DNA of 32,146 bases, from the NCBI GenBank assembly GCA_023433205.1, contig JAEZDS010000075.1, forward strand, positions 1 through 32,146, read 5' to 3'. Below the pieces are notes generated by a model that saw only the letters and a program-made list of their open reading frames with translations, searched no databases and was not told the origin of the DNA. Both the position numbers and the translations under genes were made by a program. Below, piece by piece: positions 7,984 through 16,112 of this stretch. The stretch comes from Bacteroidota bacterium. Its GTDB lineage: Bacteria > Bacteroidota > Bacteroidia > B-17B0 > Aurantibacillaceae. Within the stretch, counting starts at the first letter, position 1; each line of letters opens with the position of its first letter.

Positions 7984-9450
7984 GTGAATAAACTTCAGAT
8001 ATATAACACCTTAACACGCAAAAAAGAAGACTTTGTTCCGATAACGCCTCCGCTGGTGGGTTTGTATGTTTGCGGGCCTACTGTGTACAGCGATGTTCAC
8101 CTGGGCAACTGCCGCACCTTTGTATCCTTTGATTTAATATACCGCTACCTGCTTCACCTTGGGTACAAGGTTCGTTATGTCCGTAACATTACCGATGCCG
8201 GGCATCTTGAGGGCGACCGCGATGAGGGCGATGACAAGTTTGCAAAAAAAGCCAGGCTTGAACAGCTTGAGCCTATGGAGATAGTTCAGAAATACACCGT
8301 GGGTTTTCGCGATGTGATGCGACTATTCAATACCCTTCCGCCATCAATAGAACCTACTGCAACGGGCCACATAAGCGAGCAGATAGAGATGATACAGGAG
8401 ATTATCGCAAACGGTTATGCTTACGTAGTAAACGGCACCGTATATTTTGATGTGGAAAAATACAGCGCCGCCTTCAACTATGGCCAGCTCACAAACCGAA
8501 AACTTGAAGACCTGCTTGAAAACACAAGAGAATTAAGCGGACAGGATGAAAAAAAGGGAAGGCTCGATTTCGCCCTTTGGATCAAAGCCAAACCCGAAAC
8601 CCTTATGCAATGGCCCTCGCCCTGGGGAAGAGGTTTTCCCGGCTGGCACATTGAATGTTCAGCCATGAGCAGAAAATACCTGGGCGATACTTTTGATATA
8701 CACGGCGGCGGCATGGACCTTCAGGCCACACACCATACCAATGAGATTGCGCAATCGCAAGCCTGCTACCATAAAACGCCGGTAAGGTACTGGATGCATA
8801 CCAATATGCTTACCGTAAACGGCGTTCGTATGTCGAAATCTGCCGGCAATGGTTTTTTACCGGGCGAACTGTTCACAGGCGCTCATCCGCTGCTGAAAAA
8901 AGGTTATTACCCCATGGCTGTACGTTTTTTTATGCTGCAGACACATTACCGCAGCACTCTCGATTTTAGCAACGAAGCTCTGGAAGCCAGCGAAAAAGGA
9001 CTTTCACGCTTAATGGATGCCTGGAAAACACTGCAGCATCTAAAACCTTCGTCAAAATCAGAAGAAGATATTGCTACACTGCGTAACAACTGCTACGCTG
9101 CAATGAACGACGATTTTAATACTTCAGTTCTTATCGCGCATCTGTTCGAGGCCAGTCGCATCATCAATTCGGTGAATGATGGCAAAAGCACGCTAACAGC
9201 AGATGATATAAACACCCTGAAAAAACTTTACAGCGATTTTGTTTTTGATGTGCTGGGTTTGCAGGCAGAAACAGAAAGCGGGGCCGGCAATAACGCACTT
9301 GAAAAACTCATGGAATACGTTCTTGAGATGCGCGCAAGAGCGAAAGCTGAAAGAAATTTTAAACTTAGTGATGAGATCCGCGACAGGCTGATAGCGGCCG
9401 GTGTGCAGGTGAACGACACCAAAGAAGGCAGCACCTGGAAAGTAATATGA
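7984..9450 (+). CDS. cysS: Cysteine--tRNA ligase
   Basis: This 488-residue class I synthetase charges tRNA-Cys. The diagnostic features are all present: YVCGPTVYSDVHLGN with zinc ligand C30 and the HIGH-equivalent HLGN at 39-42, the GWHIECSAMS region with a further zinc cysteine, the zinc histidine stretch HGGGMDLQATHHTNE, and the KMSKS loop as RMSKS with MSKS at 283-286. The C-terminal helical anticodon-recognition region is complete and the length is typical. The start is GTG at 7984, fixed by the MNKLQIYNTLTRKKE opening, which aligns with the family. The stop overlaps the ATG of the next gene (ATGA), indicating translational coupling. It is divergent from the glycosyltransferase across about 280 bases of repeat-bearing DNA. 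Confidence 0.97.
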   Translation: MNKLQIYNTLTRKKEDFVPITPPLVGLYVCGPTVYSDVHLGNCRTFVSFDLIYRYLLHLGYKVRYVRNITDAGHLEGDRDEGDDKFAKKARLEQLEPMEIVQKYTVGFRDVMRLFNTLPPSIEPTATGHISEQIEMIQEIIANGYAYVVNGTVYFDVEKYSAAFNYGQLTNRKLEDLLENTRELSGQDEKKGRLDFALWIKAKPETLMQWPSPWGRGFPGWHIECSAMSRKYLGDTFDIHGGGMDLQATHHTNEIAQSQACYHKTPVRYWMHTNMLTVNGVRMSKSAGNGFLPGELFTGAHPLLKKGYYPMAVRFFMLQTHYRSTLDFSNEALEASEKGLSRLMDAWKTLQHLKPSSKSEEDIATLRNNCYAAMNDDFNTSVLIAHLFEASRIINSVNDGKSTLTADDINTLKKLYSDFVFDVLGLQAETESGAGNNALEKLMEYVLEMRARAKAERNFKLSDEIRDRLIAAGVQVNDTKEGSTWKVI

Positions 9451-10268
9451 GAAAGATAACCGCTGCTTTGGTGGCTGCAATTGCTCTCGCCGCCTGCGAC
9501 CCCGAAGGTCCACCTCCTGAATATGTGCCACCGGCGCCAATAAAAAAAACAGTGCAGACAATCAATTATACTGTAGTGAAAAAACATCCGCATGATGTTG
9601 GCGCATTTACTGAAGGTCTCTTTTTTTACAAGGGTAAACTTTTTGAAAGCACCGGAGCGCCAGATCACATTCCCAGCACCCGTTCAACATTTGGCATTGT
9701 TGACACAGCCACAGGTGAAATCCAGGTAAAAGCAGAGCTTGACAGGAATGTTTATTTTGGAGAAGGTATTGCTGCCATAAACGACAAAATTTACTGGGTA
9801 ACCTGGCAAAACCAGCGGGGGTTTATCTACGATGCCAATACCTTTCAAAAGACCGGCCAGTTCAATTACAACAACAAAGAAGGCTGGGGCCTTACCGTGT
9901 ACAATAACATGATCGTAATGAGCGACGGCACCTATAATCTTACGTTTTTTGATCCCGCCGACATGAGTGTAGTGAAAACACTGGCTGTTACAAAAGATGG
10001 ATACGGCCTGGATCACCTCAACGAACTGGAATTTATTAACGGCCACATTTACGCGAACGTGTGGATGAGTAATATAATCGTGAAGATCGATCCAGAAAGC
10101 GGCAGGGTTGTAGGGCAGCTCGACCTCAGCGCGCTCTATAATGAAGCTAAGACCATCAATCCACGGCTCGGCGAAATGAACGGAATTGCTTATGATCCTG
10201 ACAACAACAGGGTGCTGGTAACAGGGAAATTCTGGCCGGATATGTATGAGATCAGGTTTGCGTGGTAG
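9447..10268 (+). CDS. Glutaminyl-peptide cyclotransferase (plant/bacterial type), lipoprotein
   Basis: This 273-residue protein belongs to the five-bladed beta-propeller glutaminyl cyclases (Glu_cyclase_2 family), which convert N-terminal glutamine to pyroglutamate. Family signatures seen are HDVGAFTEGLFFYKGKLFESTG near residue 50, the EGWGLTVYNN strand, the DHLNELEFINGHIYANVW segment and the closing MNGIAYDPDNNRVLVTGKFWPDMYEI. The N-terminus is a lipoprotein signal with the lipid-bearing cysteine at C17 (LAAC), so it is membrane-anchored, probably periplasmic or outer-membrane. In Bacteroidota many exported proteins carry pyroglutamate after signal cleavage, which would suit this location. 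The ATGA overlap with cysS suggests coupled translation, although no functional link to cysteinyl-tRNA is obvious. Confidence 0.9.
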   Translation: MRKITAALVAAIALAACDPEGPPPEYVPPAPIKKTVQTINYTVVKKHPHDVGAFTEGLFFYKGKLFESTGAPDHIPSTRSTFGIVDTATGEIQVKAELDRNVYFGEGIAAINDKIYWVTWQNQRGFIYDANTFQKTGQFNYNNKEGWGLTVYNNMIVMSDGTYNLTFFDPADMSVVKTLAVTKDGYGLDHLNELEFINGHIYANVWMSNIIVKIDPESGRVVGQLDLSALYNEAKTINPRLGEMNGIAYDPDNNRVLVTGKFWPDMYEIRFAW

Positions 10269-10494
10269 TGTCATAAACCTCTCCTGACCGATAAGCCCCC
10301 GGCCTGGCGCCGCAACCGGCAACCCAGTTCTATGTTTATGCACTTACAGTTCCTGCCTGCGTAACCATTCAGAACCAGCTATTCCGGCCGGCTCAGATCT
10401 CTCTCTTTACGAACTCAACACAATACTTTTTTTTTGGAATTATTCTGCCCATGAAAATAGAGAATACTACCAAATCTTTCCATAATTTAAACCC
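10269..10494. other. Intergenic region without a recognised gene
   Basis: These 226 bases separate the cyclotransferase from the next secreted-protein gene. The first half is G/C-rich and includes a CCGG/GGCGCC-rich patch; the second half turns A/T-rich before the next ATG, as expected of a promoter region. No exact TAnnTTTG box, clear terminator hairpin or short conserved coding frame was found. Confidence 0.5.
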
Positions 10495-11058
10495 ATGAAA
10501 AATCACATCTGTACATTCGCGGCATTGCTGTTGTTGCCGGCGCTTTATGTGGGGCAGCAAAGTTATGTGCCAGGTTATATTGTTAATGCCCAGGGCGACA
10601 CGTTGCGCGGAGAAGTAAAACTGAACGAAAAAAAACCGCTTGACTTGTATGCGAAGGTAATGTTTAAAGATAAAAACGGGATGCAGCGAACCTACAAACC
10701 GGCCAAAATAAAAGCCTATGGTTTTGATGACAAAAATTTTGTTTCGCTCGACGACAACGGAGAGCCTGGTTTTTACCGGTCAATAGTACAGGGACCTATT
10801 AGTTTATATGAATTAAGTTATGAGGGCCTGCGCATGAACAAGGTTATAACAGAATCAGAATATTTTCTCCTGGGGCCCGGAGATAAAAATCCGCAACCGG
10901 TTAAGTCACGCAACTTTAAAAAACAACTGCAAAAATACACAAGCGACCATCCTGGCCTTGTTGAAGAGTATGCAGAAGAAAAAGAATTTGATGAAGAGGC
11001 AGCTGTTTCTGCCATTACCAATTACAATGCCTGGAAAGCAGGTCAGCCGCAGGAATGA
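10495..11058 (+). CDS. Secreted protein of unknown function
   Basis: This 187-residue protein has a signal peptide ending around the VGQQSY segment (about residue 20). The mature part begins YVPGYIVNAQGDTLRGEVKL, a pattern widespread in uncharacterised Bacteroidota periplasmic proteins in which a short beta strand is followed by 'gDTl.G.i'. A further recognisable stretch is YKPAKIKAYGFDDKNFVSL. The C-terminal third is strongly acidic (EEYAEEKEFDEEAA). The stop overlaps the polA ATG (ATGATAA), so it is translationally coupled to DNA polymerase I, although its exported location makes a shared function unlikely. I cannot assign a function. Confidence 0.82.
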   Translation: MKNHICTFAALLLLPALYVGQQSYVPGYIVNAQGDTLRGEVKLNEKKPLDLYAKVMFKDKNGMQRTYKPAKIKAYGFDDKNFVSLDDNGEPGFYRSIVQGPISLYELSYEGLRMNKVITESEYFLLGPGDKNPQPVKSRNFKKQLQKYTSDHPGLVEEYAEEKEFDEEAAVSAITNYNAWKAGQPQE

Positions 11059-13877
11059 TAACAAGACCCAGTGACAAAAAGCTCTTTTTGCTTGATGCCT
11101 ATGCCCTTATTTACAGGGCTTATTTTGCGTTCAGCAACAGTCCCCGCATTAATTCCAAAGGTTTTAACACCTCTGCAATATTTGGTTTTACCAATACCCT
11201 GCTTGAGATACTTAACAAGGAAAAACCCACACACATTGCGGTGGTGTTCGACATGGAGGGCAAAACCAGCCGCCACGACGATTTTACCGAGTACAAGGCC
11301 AATCGTGAGGAGATGCCGGAAGACCTGAGGGCCTCAATTCCAATTATCATTAACATGATTAAGGCATTTAACATTGAAGTGCTTGGCATTGAAGGTTTCG
11401 AGGCTGATGACGTGATAGGCACTCTAGCCTCCAAAGCCGAAAAGGCGGGATTTACCACTTACATGATGACGCCGGACAAGGATTACGGCCAGCTTGTAGA
11501 TGAGAACACTTTTATATATAAACCTGCACGGCTGGGTAATGGCGCCGAGATCCTGGGCGTGCCCGAGATCTGCAAGAAGTGGGAGATAAGATCGGTCAGT
11601 GAACTTATTGATATACTTGGATTGATGGGTGACAAGGTCGACAACATTCCAGGTATACCTGGCGTTGGTGAAAAAACAGCCATTCAGCTTGTAAAGGATT
11701 TTGGAAGTATTGAAAACCTGCTTGAGAATACCGACAAACTGAAAGGCAAGCTCAAAGAACGTGTTGAGCAGCACAGTGAGCTGGCCCTTCAATCAAAACG
11801 TCTGGCTACCATTATTCTCGACTGCCCTATTGATCTTGATGAACAAAAACTCGCGCTTAAAGAAATAAACAAACCTGCGCTGGCCGAGATCTTCCAGGAA
11901 CTTGAGTTCCGCCGCATAGCTCAGCAGTTGCTGGGTGAAGAACCGCCGGCCACCGAGAAGAAAACGACACAGAACAAAAATACCATCAGCAACCAGGGCG
12001 ATCTTTTTTCAGAGCCGCCGGATAGCACATCGGAAGAACCTTCAGAATCAGCTGTGATCAATCTTAAAACAATCAGCGATGTGCCGCACGAGTATGAGCT
12101 GCTTGACAGTGATGTGAAGATCGAGAACCTCATAGAAAGACTGCGGCAGTGCAGCGAATACTCATTTGATACTGAAACCACCTCGCTTTGCACACTGGAT
12201 GCGGAACTGGTAGGCCTCTCGTTCTCGCTCAAAAAACACGAAGCTTATTACCTGCCAATGCCTGCAGAAAGAGAATACGCTCAGGCGCTGGTTGAACGTT
12301 TTCGTGGCATACTTGAAGATCCTGCAAAGACCCTCATCGGTCAGAATATCAAATACGATTACGAGGTGATGAAAAATTACAACATCACCATATGTAACCG
12401 GTTTTTCGACACCATGGTAGCGCATTTTCTTTTAAGGCCGGATATGCGACACAACATGGATGTTCTTTCGCAGACCTATCTTGGGTACGACCCCGTGAGT
12501 ATTACGGCACTGATCGGAAAAAAGGGCAAAAACCAGCTCAACATGCGCGACATCCATACCGACATCATTAAAGATTATGCTGCTGAAGATGCTGACGTTA
12601 CGCTGCAACTAAAAGAAAAGTTCGGCCCTGAACTCAAAAAAAACGAGCTGGAAAATCTTTTTCACTCAGTGGAGGTGCCGCTTATTACCGTGCTTGCCGA
12701 CATGGAACTGGAGGGTATTAATCTTGATGTGCCCGTATTACGAGAATTTTCGTCGCAGCTGCAAAGCGATATCGCTGATGTGGAAAAAACGATCCAGGAA
12801 CTGGCCGGAACTAAATTTAATGTATCATCTCCACGGCAGGTGGGTGAGATTTTGTTTGAATACCTGAAAATAGTTGACAAGCCTAAAAAGACCAAAACCG
12901 GTCAATATGCTACAGGCGAAGATGTGCTGAGTAAACTGGAGAAAGCGCATCCTATCGTTTCCAAAATTCTTGATTACCGTGAATTGTGTAAATTAAAAAA
13001 CACTTACGTCGACACACTGCCCGAACTTGTGCATCCGGTAACCAAACGTATACACACCTCCTTTAACCAGGTGGTTGCCGTTACAGGGCGCCTCAGCAGT
13101 GACAACCCTAACCTGCAGAACATTCCGATACGAACCGAAAGAGGCCGGCAGATCAGAAAAGCCTTTATTCCCCGGAACGAAGAACACATACTGCTCAGCG
13201 CCGACTACTCACAGATAGAATTGCGAATAGTAGCGAGCATAAGCGAAGATCCTAACATGTGCGATGCCTTCAGACAGAACAAAGACATCCATACTGCCAC
13301 AGCGGCAAAAGTGTTTGGTGTAGCTGAGGATGATGTTACCAAGGAGATGCGCTACAAGGCCAAAAGCGTGAACTTTGGTATTATTTATGGGCAGGGTCCG
13401 TTTGGGCTTGCCGAAAACCTCAACATTCCCCGTGCTGAGGCAAAAACTCTTATTGATAATTATTTCAGGGAGTATACAGCCATAAGAAATTATATGGATG
13501 CACAGATAAATACTGCCAGGGAAAGCGGATATGTACAAACTTTACTGGGCCGCAAACGCTGGCTGCGTGATATAACCTCGGCCAATGCCACAGTGCGCGG
13601 TTTTGCTGAACGTAATGCCATAAACGCACCAATACAGGGCAGTGCCGCCGACATGATTAAACTGGCAATGATCAATATTCACCGTGAACTGAAAAAACAA
13701 AACCTGAAAACAAAAATGCTGTTACAGGTACATGATGAACTGATCTTTGATGTTTACAAACCTGAACTTGAAACTGTAAAGCCTGTAATTGAAAAACTCA
13801 TGCGGGAAGCGCTTCCATTAAAAGTACCAGTAGAAGTGGGTATGGGCGCAGGCGCAAACTGGCTGGAGGCACATTAA
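11055..13877 (+). CDS. polA: DNA polymerase I
   Basis: This is a complete 940-residue family A polymerase for Okazaki fragment processing and gap repair. It has three domains. The 5'-3' exonuclease/flap nuclease (about 1-290) shows FLLDAYALIYRAYFAF, GFEADDVIGTLA and GVGEKTAIQL. The 3'-5' proofreading exonuclease (about 340-535) keeps its first acidic motif, FDTETT, with D372 and E374. The polymerase domain has motif A DYSQIELR (from 717), motif B RYKAKSVNFGIIYGQ (from 766) and motif C VHDE (892-895). With the proofreading acidic residues retained, editing should be active, unlike some Gram-positive homologues. It overlaps the preceding secreted-protein gene by four bases. Confidence 0.98.
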   Translation: MITRPSDKKLFLLDAYALIYRAYFAFSNSPRINSKGFNTSAIFGFTNTLLEILNKEKPTHIAVVFDMEGKTSRHDDFTEYKANREEMPEDLRASIPIIINMIKAFNIEVLGIEGFEADDVIGTLASKAEKAGFTTYMMTPDKDYGQLVDENTFIYKPARLGNGAEILGVPEICKKWEIRSVSELIDILGLMGDKVDNIPGIPGVGEKTAIQLVKDFGSIENLLENTDKLKGKLKERVEQHSELALQSKRLATIILDCPIDLDEQKLALKEINKPALAEIFQELEFRRIAQQLLGEEPPATEKKTTQNKNTISNQGDLFSEPPDSTSEEPSESAVINLKTISDVPHEYELLDSDVKIENLIERLRQCSEYSFDTETTSLCTLDAELVGLSFSLKKHEAYYLPMPAEREYAQALVERFRGILEDPAKTLIGQNIKYDYEVMKNYNITICNRFFDTMVAHFLLRPDMRHNMDVLSQTYLGYDPVSITALIGKKGKNQLNMRDIHTDIIKDYAAEDADVTLQLKEKFGPELKKNELENLFHSVEVPLITVLADMELEGINLDVPVLREFSSQLQSDIADVEKTIQELAGTKFNVSSPRQVGEILFEYLKIVDKPKKTKTGQYATGEDVLSKLEKAHPIVSKILDYRELCKLKNTYVDTLPELVHPVTKRIHTSFNQVVAVTGRLSSDNPNLQNIPIRTERGRQIRKAFIPRNEEHILLSADYSQIELRIVASISEDPNMCDAFRQNKDIHTATAAKVFGVAEDDVTKEMRYKAKSVNFGIIYGQGPFGLAENLNIPRAEAKTLIDNYFREYTAIRNYMDAQINTARESGYVQTLLGRKRWLRDITSANATVRGFAERNAINAPIQGSAADMIKLAMINIHRELKKQNLKTKMLLQVHDELIFDVYKPELETVKPVIEKLMREALPLKVPVEVGMGAGANWLEAH

Positions 13878-14207
13878 ACAACGTGGTGGCCCGTGAAGGA
13901 GCTGCTGCCAATCCAGAAATATTAGAGCGCAGGCACCCAATACATCCGGAAAGATGCAGCACTACCGGAAAGGCAGCGGAATCTTTCCGATACAGCTTTC
14001 GAGGTTTTTCCTACCCTCCAATTGGTTGCGGGTATGCGCCGGCATAAAATCATTGCCGGGGCAGGCTAGGCTTACTGCCACAAATACCATACCCTTACAA
14101 GATCTTAACCTCTAAGGACCCTTTAACACTCTTTCACGGCTGCGCCCCCCAACTGATACCGTTATGCCAGGCATAGGAATTGCAGTACCTGTATAGAGAC
14201 TGTTGGG
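13878..14207. other. 330-base intergenic region with several inverted repeats
   Basis: No coding frame with family features was found here. The stretch holds a 9-base inverted repeat CGGAAAGAT (13947-13955) / ATCTTTCCG (13981-13989). A second CGGAAAG at 13966-13972 could pair with the same right arm in a shorter 10-base-loop hairpin. It also holds CCGGCA (14039-14044) / TGCCGG (14054-14059) with a 9-base loop, and a short TATGCC-A-GGCATA palindrome at 14163-14175 just upstream of the next gene. It may contain the polA terminator, an operator, or a structured RNA. Confidence 0.5.
14163..14175. promoter_or_regulatory. Palindrome TATGCC-A-GGCATA, possible operator
   Basis: A perfect 6-base inverted repeat with a single central base lies 32 bases before the ATG of the first tandem outer-membrane-like gene. 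Its position and symmetry suit a dimeric regulator binding site; no regulator is identified. Confidence 0.3.
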
Positions 14208-15092
14208 ATGAAAACTATTTGTGGCTGCCTTTTGTGGTTATTACCGCTGACCTCTTACACGCAGAGTTCTTCTACCGGTTATATCAGAGAAGAAGCTGCG
14301 CAGGCAGAGGCTGGATTTAGCACCCAACGTTTCAGCTCAATCGCTACGCTGCAGCAGGTGGCCGCCCTGGCCCCAAATGAAACACTGCTTCAGCGTGATA
14401 TGCAAACCTTCAGAACTCTTGAAAGATCTGCGGCTCCACAGGTTCACACCGTGTACGCTCTTAGGTATTTTCAGTCCTTTGGTAAAAGATCATTGTTAAG
14501 TTTTAATGTAGGGCTGATCTCACGCTCCCTTATGGTAGCGCAAAACTCTTATGAGGCAACAACGCTGTCGGTACTCGACGACTATAGAAATGAACAGGGA
14601 ACAAAGTTTGACCTGTATCGATATACAACCGAATACATCTCTTACCAGATCAATTCGGCGCTTATGCAGTTGCCTCTTGGTTTACAGATTTCCGGTAACA
14701 AAAGGCGCAGGGTACGGGCACAGGCCGGCATTGAAATTGCGCCAGGAAGACTCTATAATGCCAGATATGTTATATACCAAAACATAACCGAGTCAACCGA
14801 TCTCCATAAACCCAACAGTTCTGAACCAGCCACCGGACCTGAGCAGGAAAATTTTCCTGACAGGGATGCTACCGCCCAAAGCAGAAATTACCTTTTCTTG
14901 AACGGCTACACCTTCACTGCCGGGTTACCTCTTACTTTATACTTCAACATAACAAGAAGAGCACCGGCGTCAGGAAAACTCCTGGTGCTGATAAATGCCC
15001 AGCCATATTACATGTTCACAAAATTTGCAACTTTGCAGTCCAGGCAGGGTTTTGAATTAATGCTCTCCACCGGCATCAGGTATAGATTATGA
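14208..15092 (+). CDS. Putative outer membrane beta-barrel protein, paralogue 1
   Basis: This 294-residue exported protein has a signal peptide (about 1-18) and then many short alternating strands of the kind seen in outer-membrane barrels. It ends LMLSTGIRYRL, and an even-numbered final strand closing in an aromatic or leucine residue is typical of such barrels. It is paralogous to the next gene. The two share a YFQSFGKRSLLSFNVGLISR/YFQPLRVNSRFSLAAGLLHR strand pair, a TEYISYQINSALMQLPLGLQIS/TEIYQFAVSGLQLSLPVGIRLS block, an EIAPGRLYNARY/DLAPGLIYAIRY block and the same STGxRxRL ending. The genes overlap by four bases (ATGA), so they are translationally coupled. No ligand or specific family is recognised. 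Confidence 0.78.
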   Translation: MKTICGCLLWLLPLTSYTQSSSTGYIREEAAQAEAGFSTQRFSSIATLQQVAALAPNETLLQRDMQTFRTLERSAAPQVHTVYALRYFQSFGKRSLLSFNVGLISRSLMVAQNSYEATTLSVLDDYRNEQGTKFDLYRYTTEYISYQINSALMQLPLGLQISGNKRRRVRAQAGIEIAPGRLYNARYVIYQNITESTDLHKPNSSEPATGPEQENFPDRDATAQSRNYLFLNGYTFTAGLPLTLYFNITRRAPASGKLLVLINAQPYYMFTKFATLQSRQGFELMLSTGIRYRL

Positions 15093-15973
15093 CAAATAAA
15101 GCATCTCTCGTTTTACTTTTTGCCGGCCTTTGGCTTGCAGCAGATGCACAGCAGCCAGACAGCTCCTTCTATTACCGTCCCTATGTTCAGGCTGAGGTTG
15201 GTTTTGACCACGACAACTGGTTTCCGCGCGTGGAAGCCGATGAATACATAAAACTCGTGCCCGAAGACCCTCAGCTTAAGCGCAGTTTCAAAGGCGAACA
15301 AATTGGCATATTTCTTCCCCTGCCCGGACCCGCTATAATGGCTTTCAGCTATTTCCAGCCTCTTAGAGTTAATTCCCGGTTCTCTCTCGCCGCAGGACTT
15401 TTGCATCGCGAACTCTTTATGGCAACAAACGCATTTTATGGTGATACCAGCCGTATTGTTGACGTATTTGAGAACGGCCAGGGCCAGCAACTGGCTTTAC
15501 ACAGACAATACACTGAGATATACCAGTTCGCAGTAAGCGGCCTGCAACTTTCGCTTCCGGTGGGTATTCGACTAAGCTCCGACCGAATTAACCGCCTTTG
15601 GTTTGAGGGTGGCCTAGACCTGGCGCCAGGCCTCATTTACGCAATCAGATACGACAGCAGATATAGCACCTCTGAACAGGAGGTGCTTGCGCCGGTGGGA
15701 GAAGAGCCCCGGTTTTCGCCGTTTCTTTCATTTGACAGCGACAGCTTGAATGAAATAGTGGTACGGAAGGCGTTGCCCGGGGCAGGTTTTGCGTTCTACG
15801 CCGGCATGCCATTAAGTACCGGGATCCGGCTTTCAAAAAGCAGCAATTTTCTCGGCCGTTTACAACTGATGCTGTCTTTCCAGCCAATGTACGTTTACCG
15901 CAACTCAAAATACAGCACAACCGTAAGCCGGTTTAGTTACCGCTTAAGCACTGGATTACGTTGCAGACTGTAA
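15089..15973 (+). CDS. Putative outer membrane beta-barrel protein, paralogue 2
   Basis: This is the second of the tandem pair, also 294 residues, with a signal peptide ending at about ADAQQ (residue 21). The middle and C-terminal thirds align with paralogue 1 through the TEIYQFAVSGLQLSLPVGI, LDLAPGLIYAIRY and FYAGMPLSTGIRL segments and the final STGLRCRL. The N-terminal third differs more, which suggests divergence after an old duplication. The alternating pattern of short strands and loops rich in Asp, Asn, Gly and Ser fits a small outer-membrane barrel. Identical length and coupled translation make a hetero-oligomer or a functional pair possible. Function unknown. Confidence 0.78.
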   Translation: MTNKASLVLLFAGLWLAADAQQPDSSFYYRPYVQAEVGFDHDNWFPRVEADEYIKLVPEDPQLKRSFKGEQIGIFLPLPGPAIMAFSYFQPLRVNSRFSLAAGLLHRELFMATNAFYGDTSRIVDVFENGQGQQLALHRQYTEIYQFAVSGLQLSLPVGIRLSSDRINRLWFEGGLDLAPGLIYAIRYDSRYSTSEQEVLAPVGEEPRFSPFLSFDSDSLNEIVVRKALPGAGFAFYAGMPLSTGIRLSKSSNFLGRLQLMLSFQPMYVYRNSKYSTTVSRFSYRLSTGLRCRL

Positions 15974-16085
15974 TCTCCATTTACAAGATAACTCAGTTGC
16001 ATTTCCTGTTGATTATTATGAAGTCAGAAGTCCCTGCCCTTTGAATGCTGCATAGAAGTTCAGCGGATCTATGTGTCATTTTATT

Positions 16086-16093
16086 TACCTTTA
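16086..16093 (+). promoter_or_regulatory. Putative -7 box (TACCTTTA)
   Basis: TACCTTTA matches the Bacteroidota -7 consensus at 7 of 8 positions and ends 19 bases before the ATG of the T9SS-secreted gene. No good -33 element is seen at the usual distance. Confidence 0.3.
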
Positions 16094-16112
16094 AACATCT
16101 TTCCTGCTGTAA

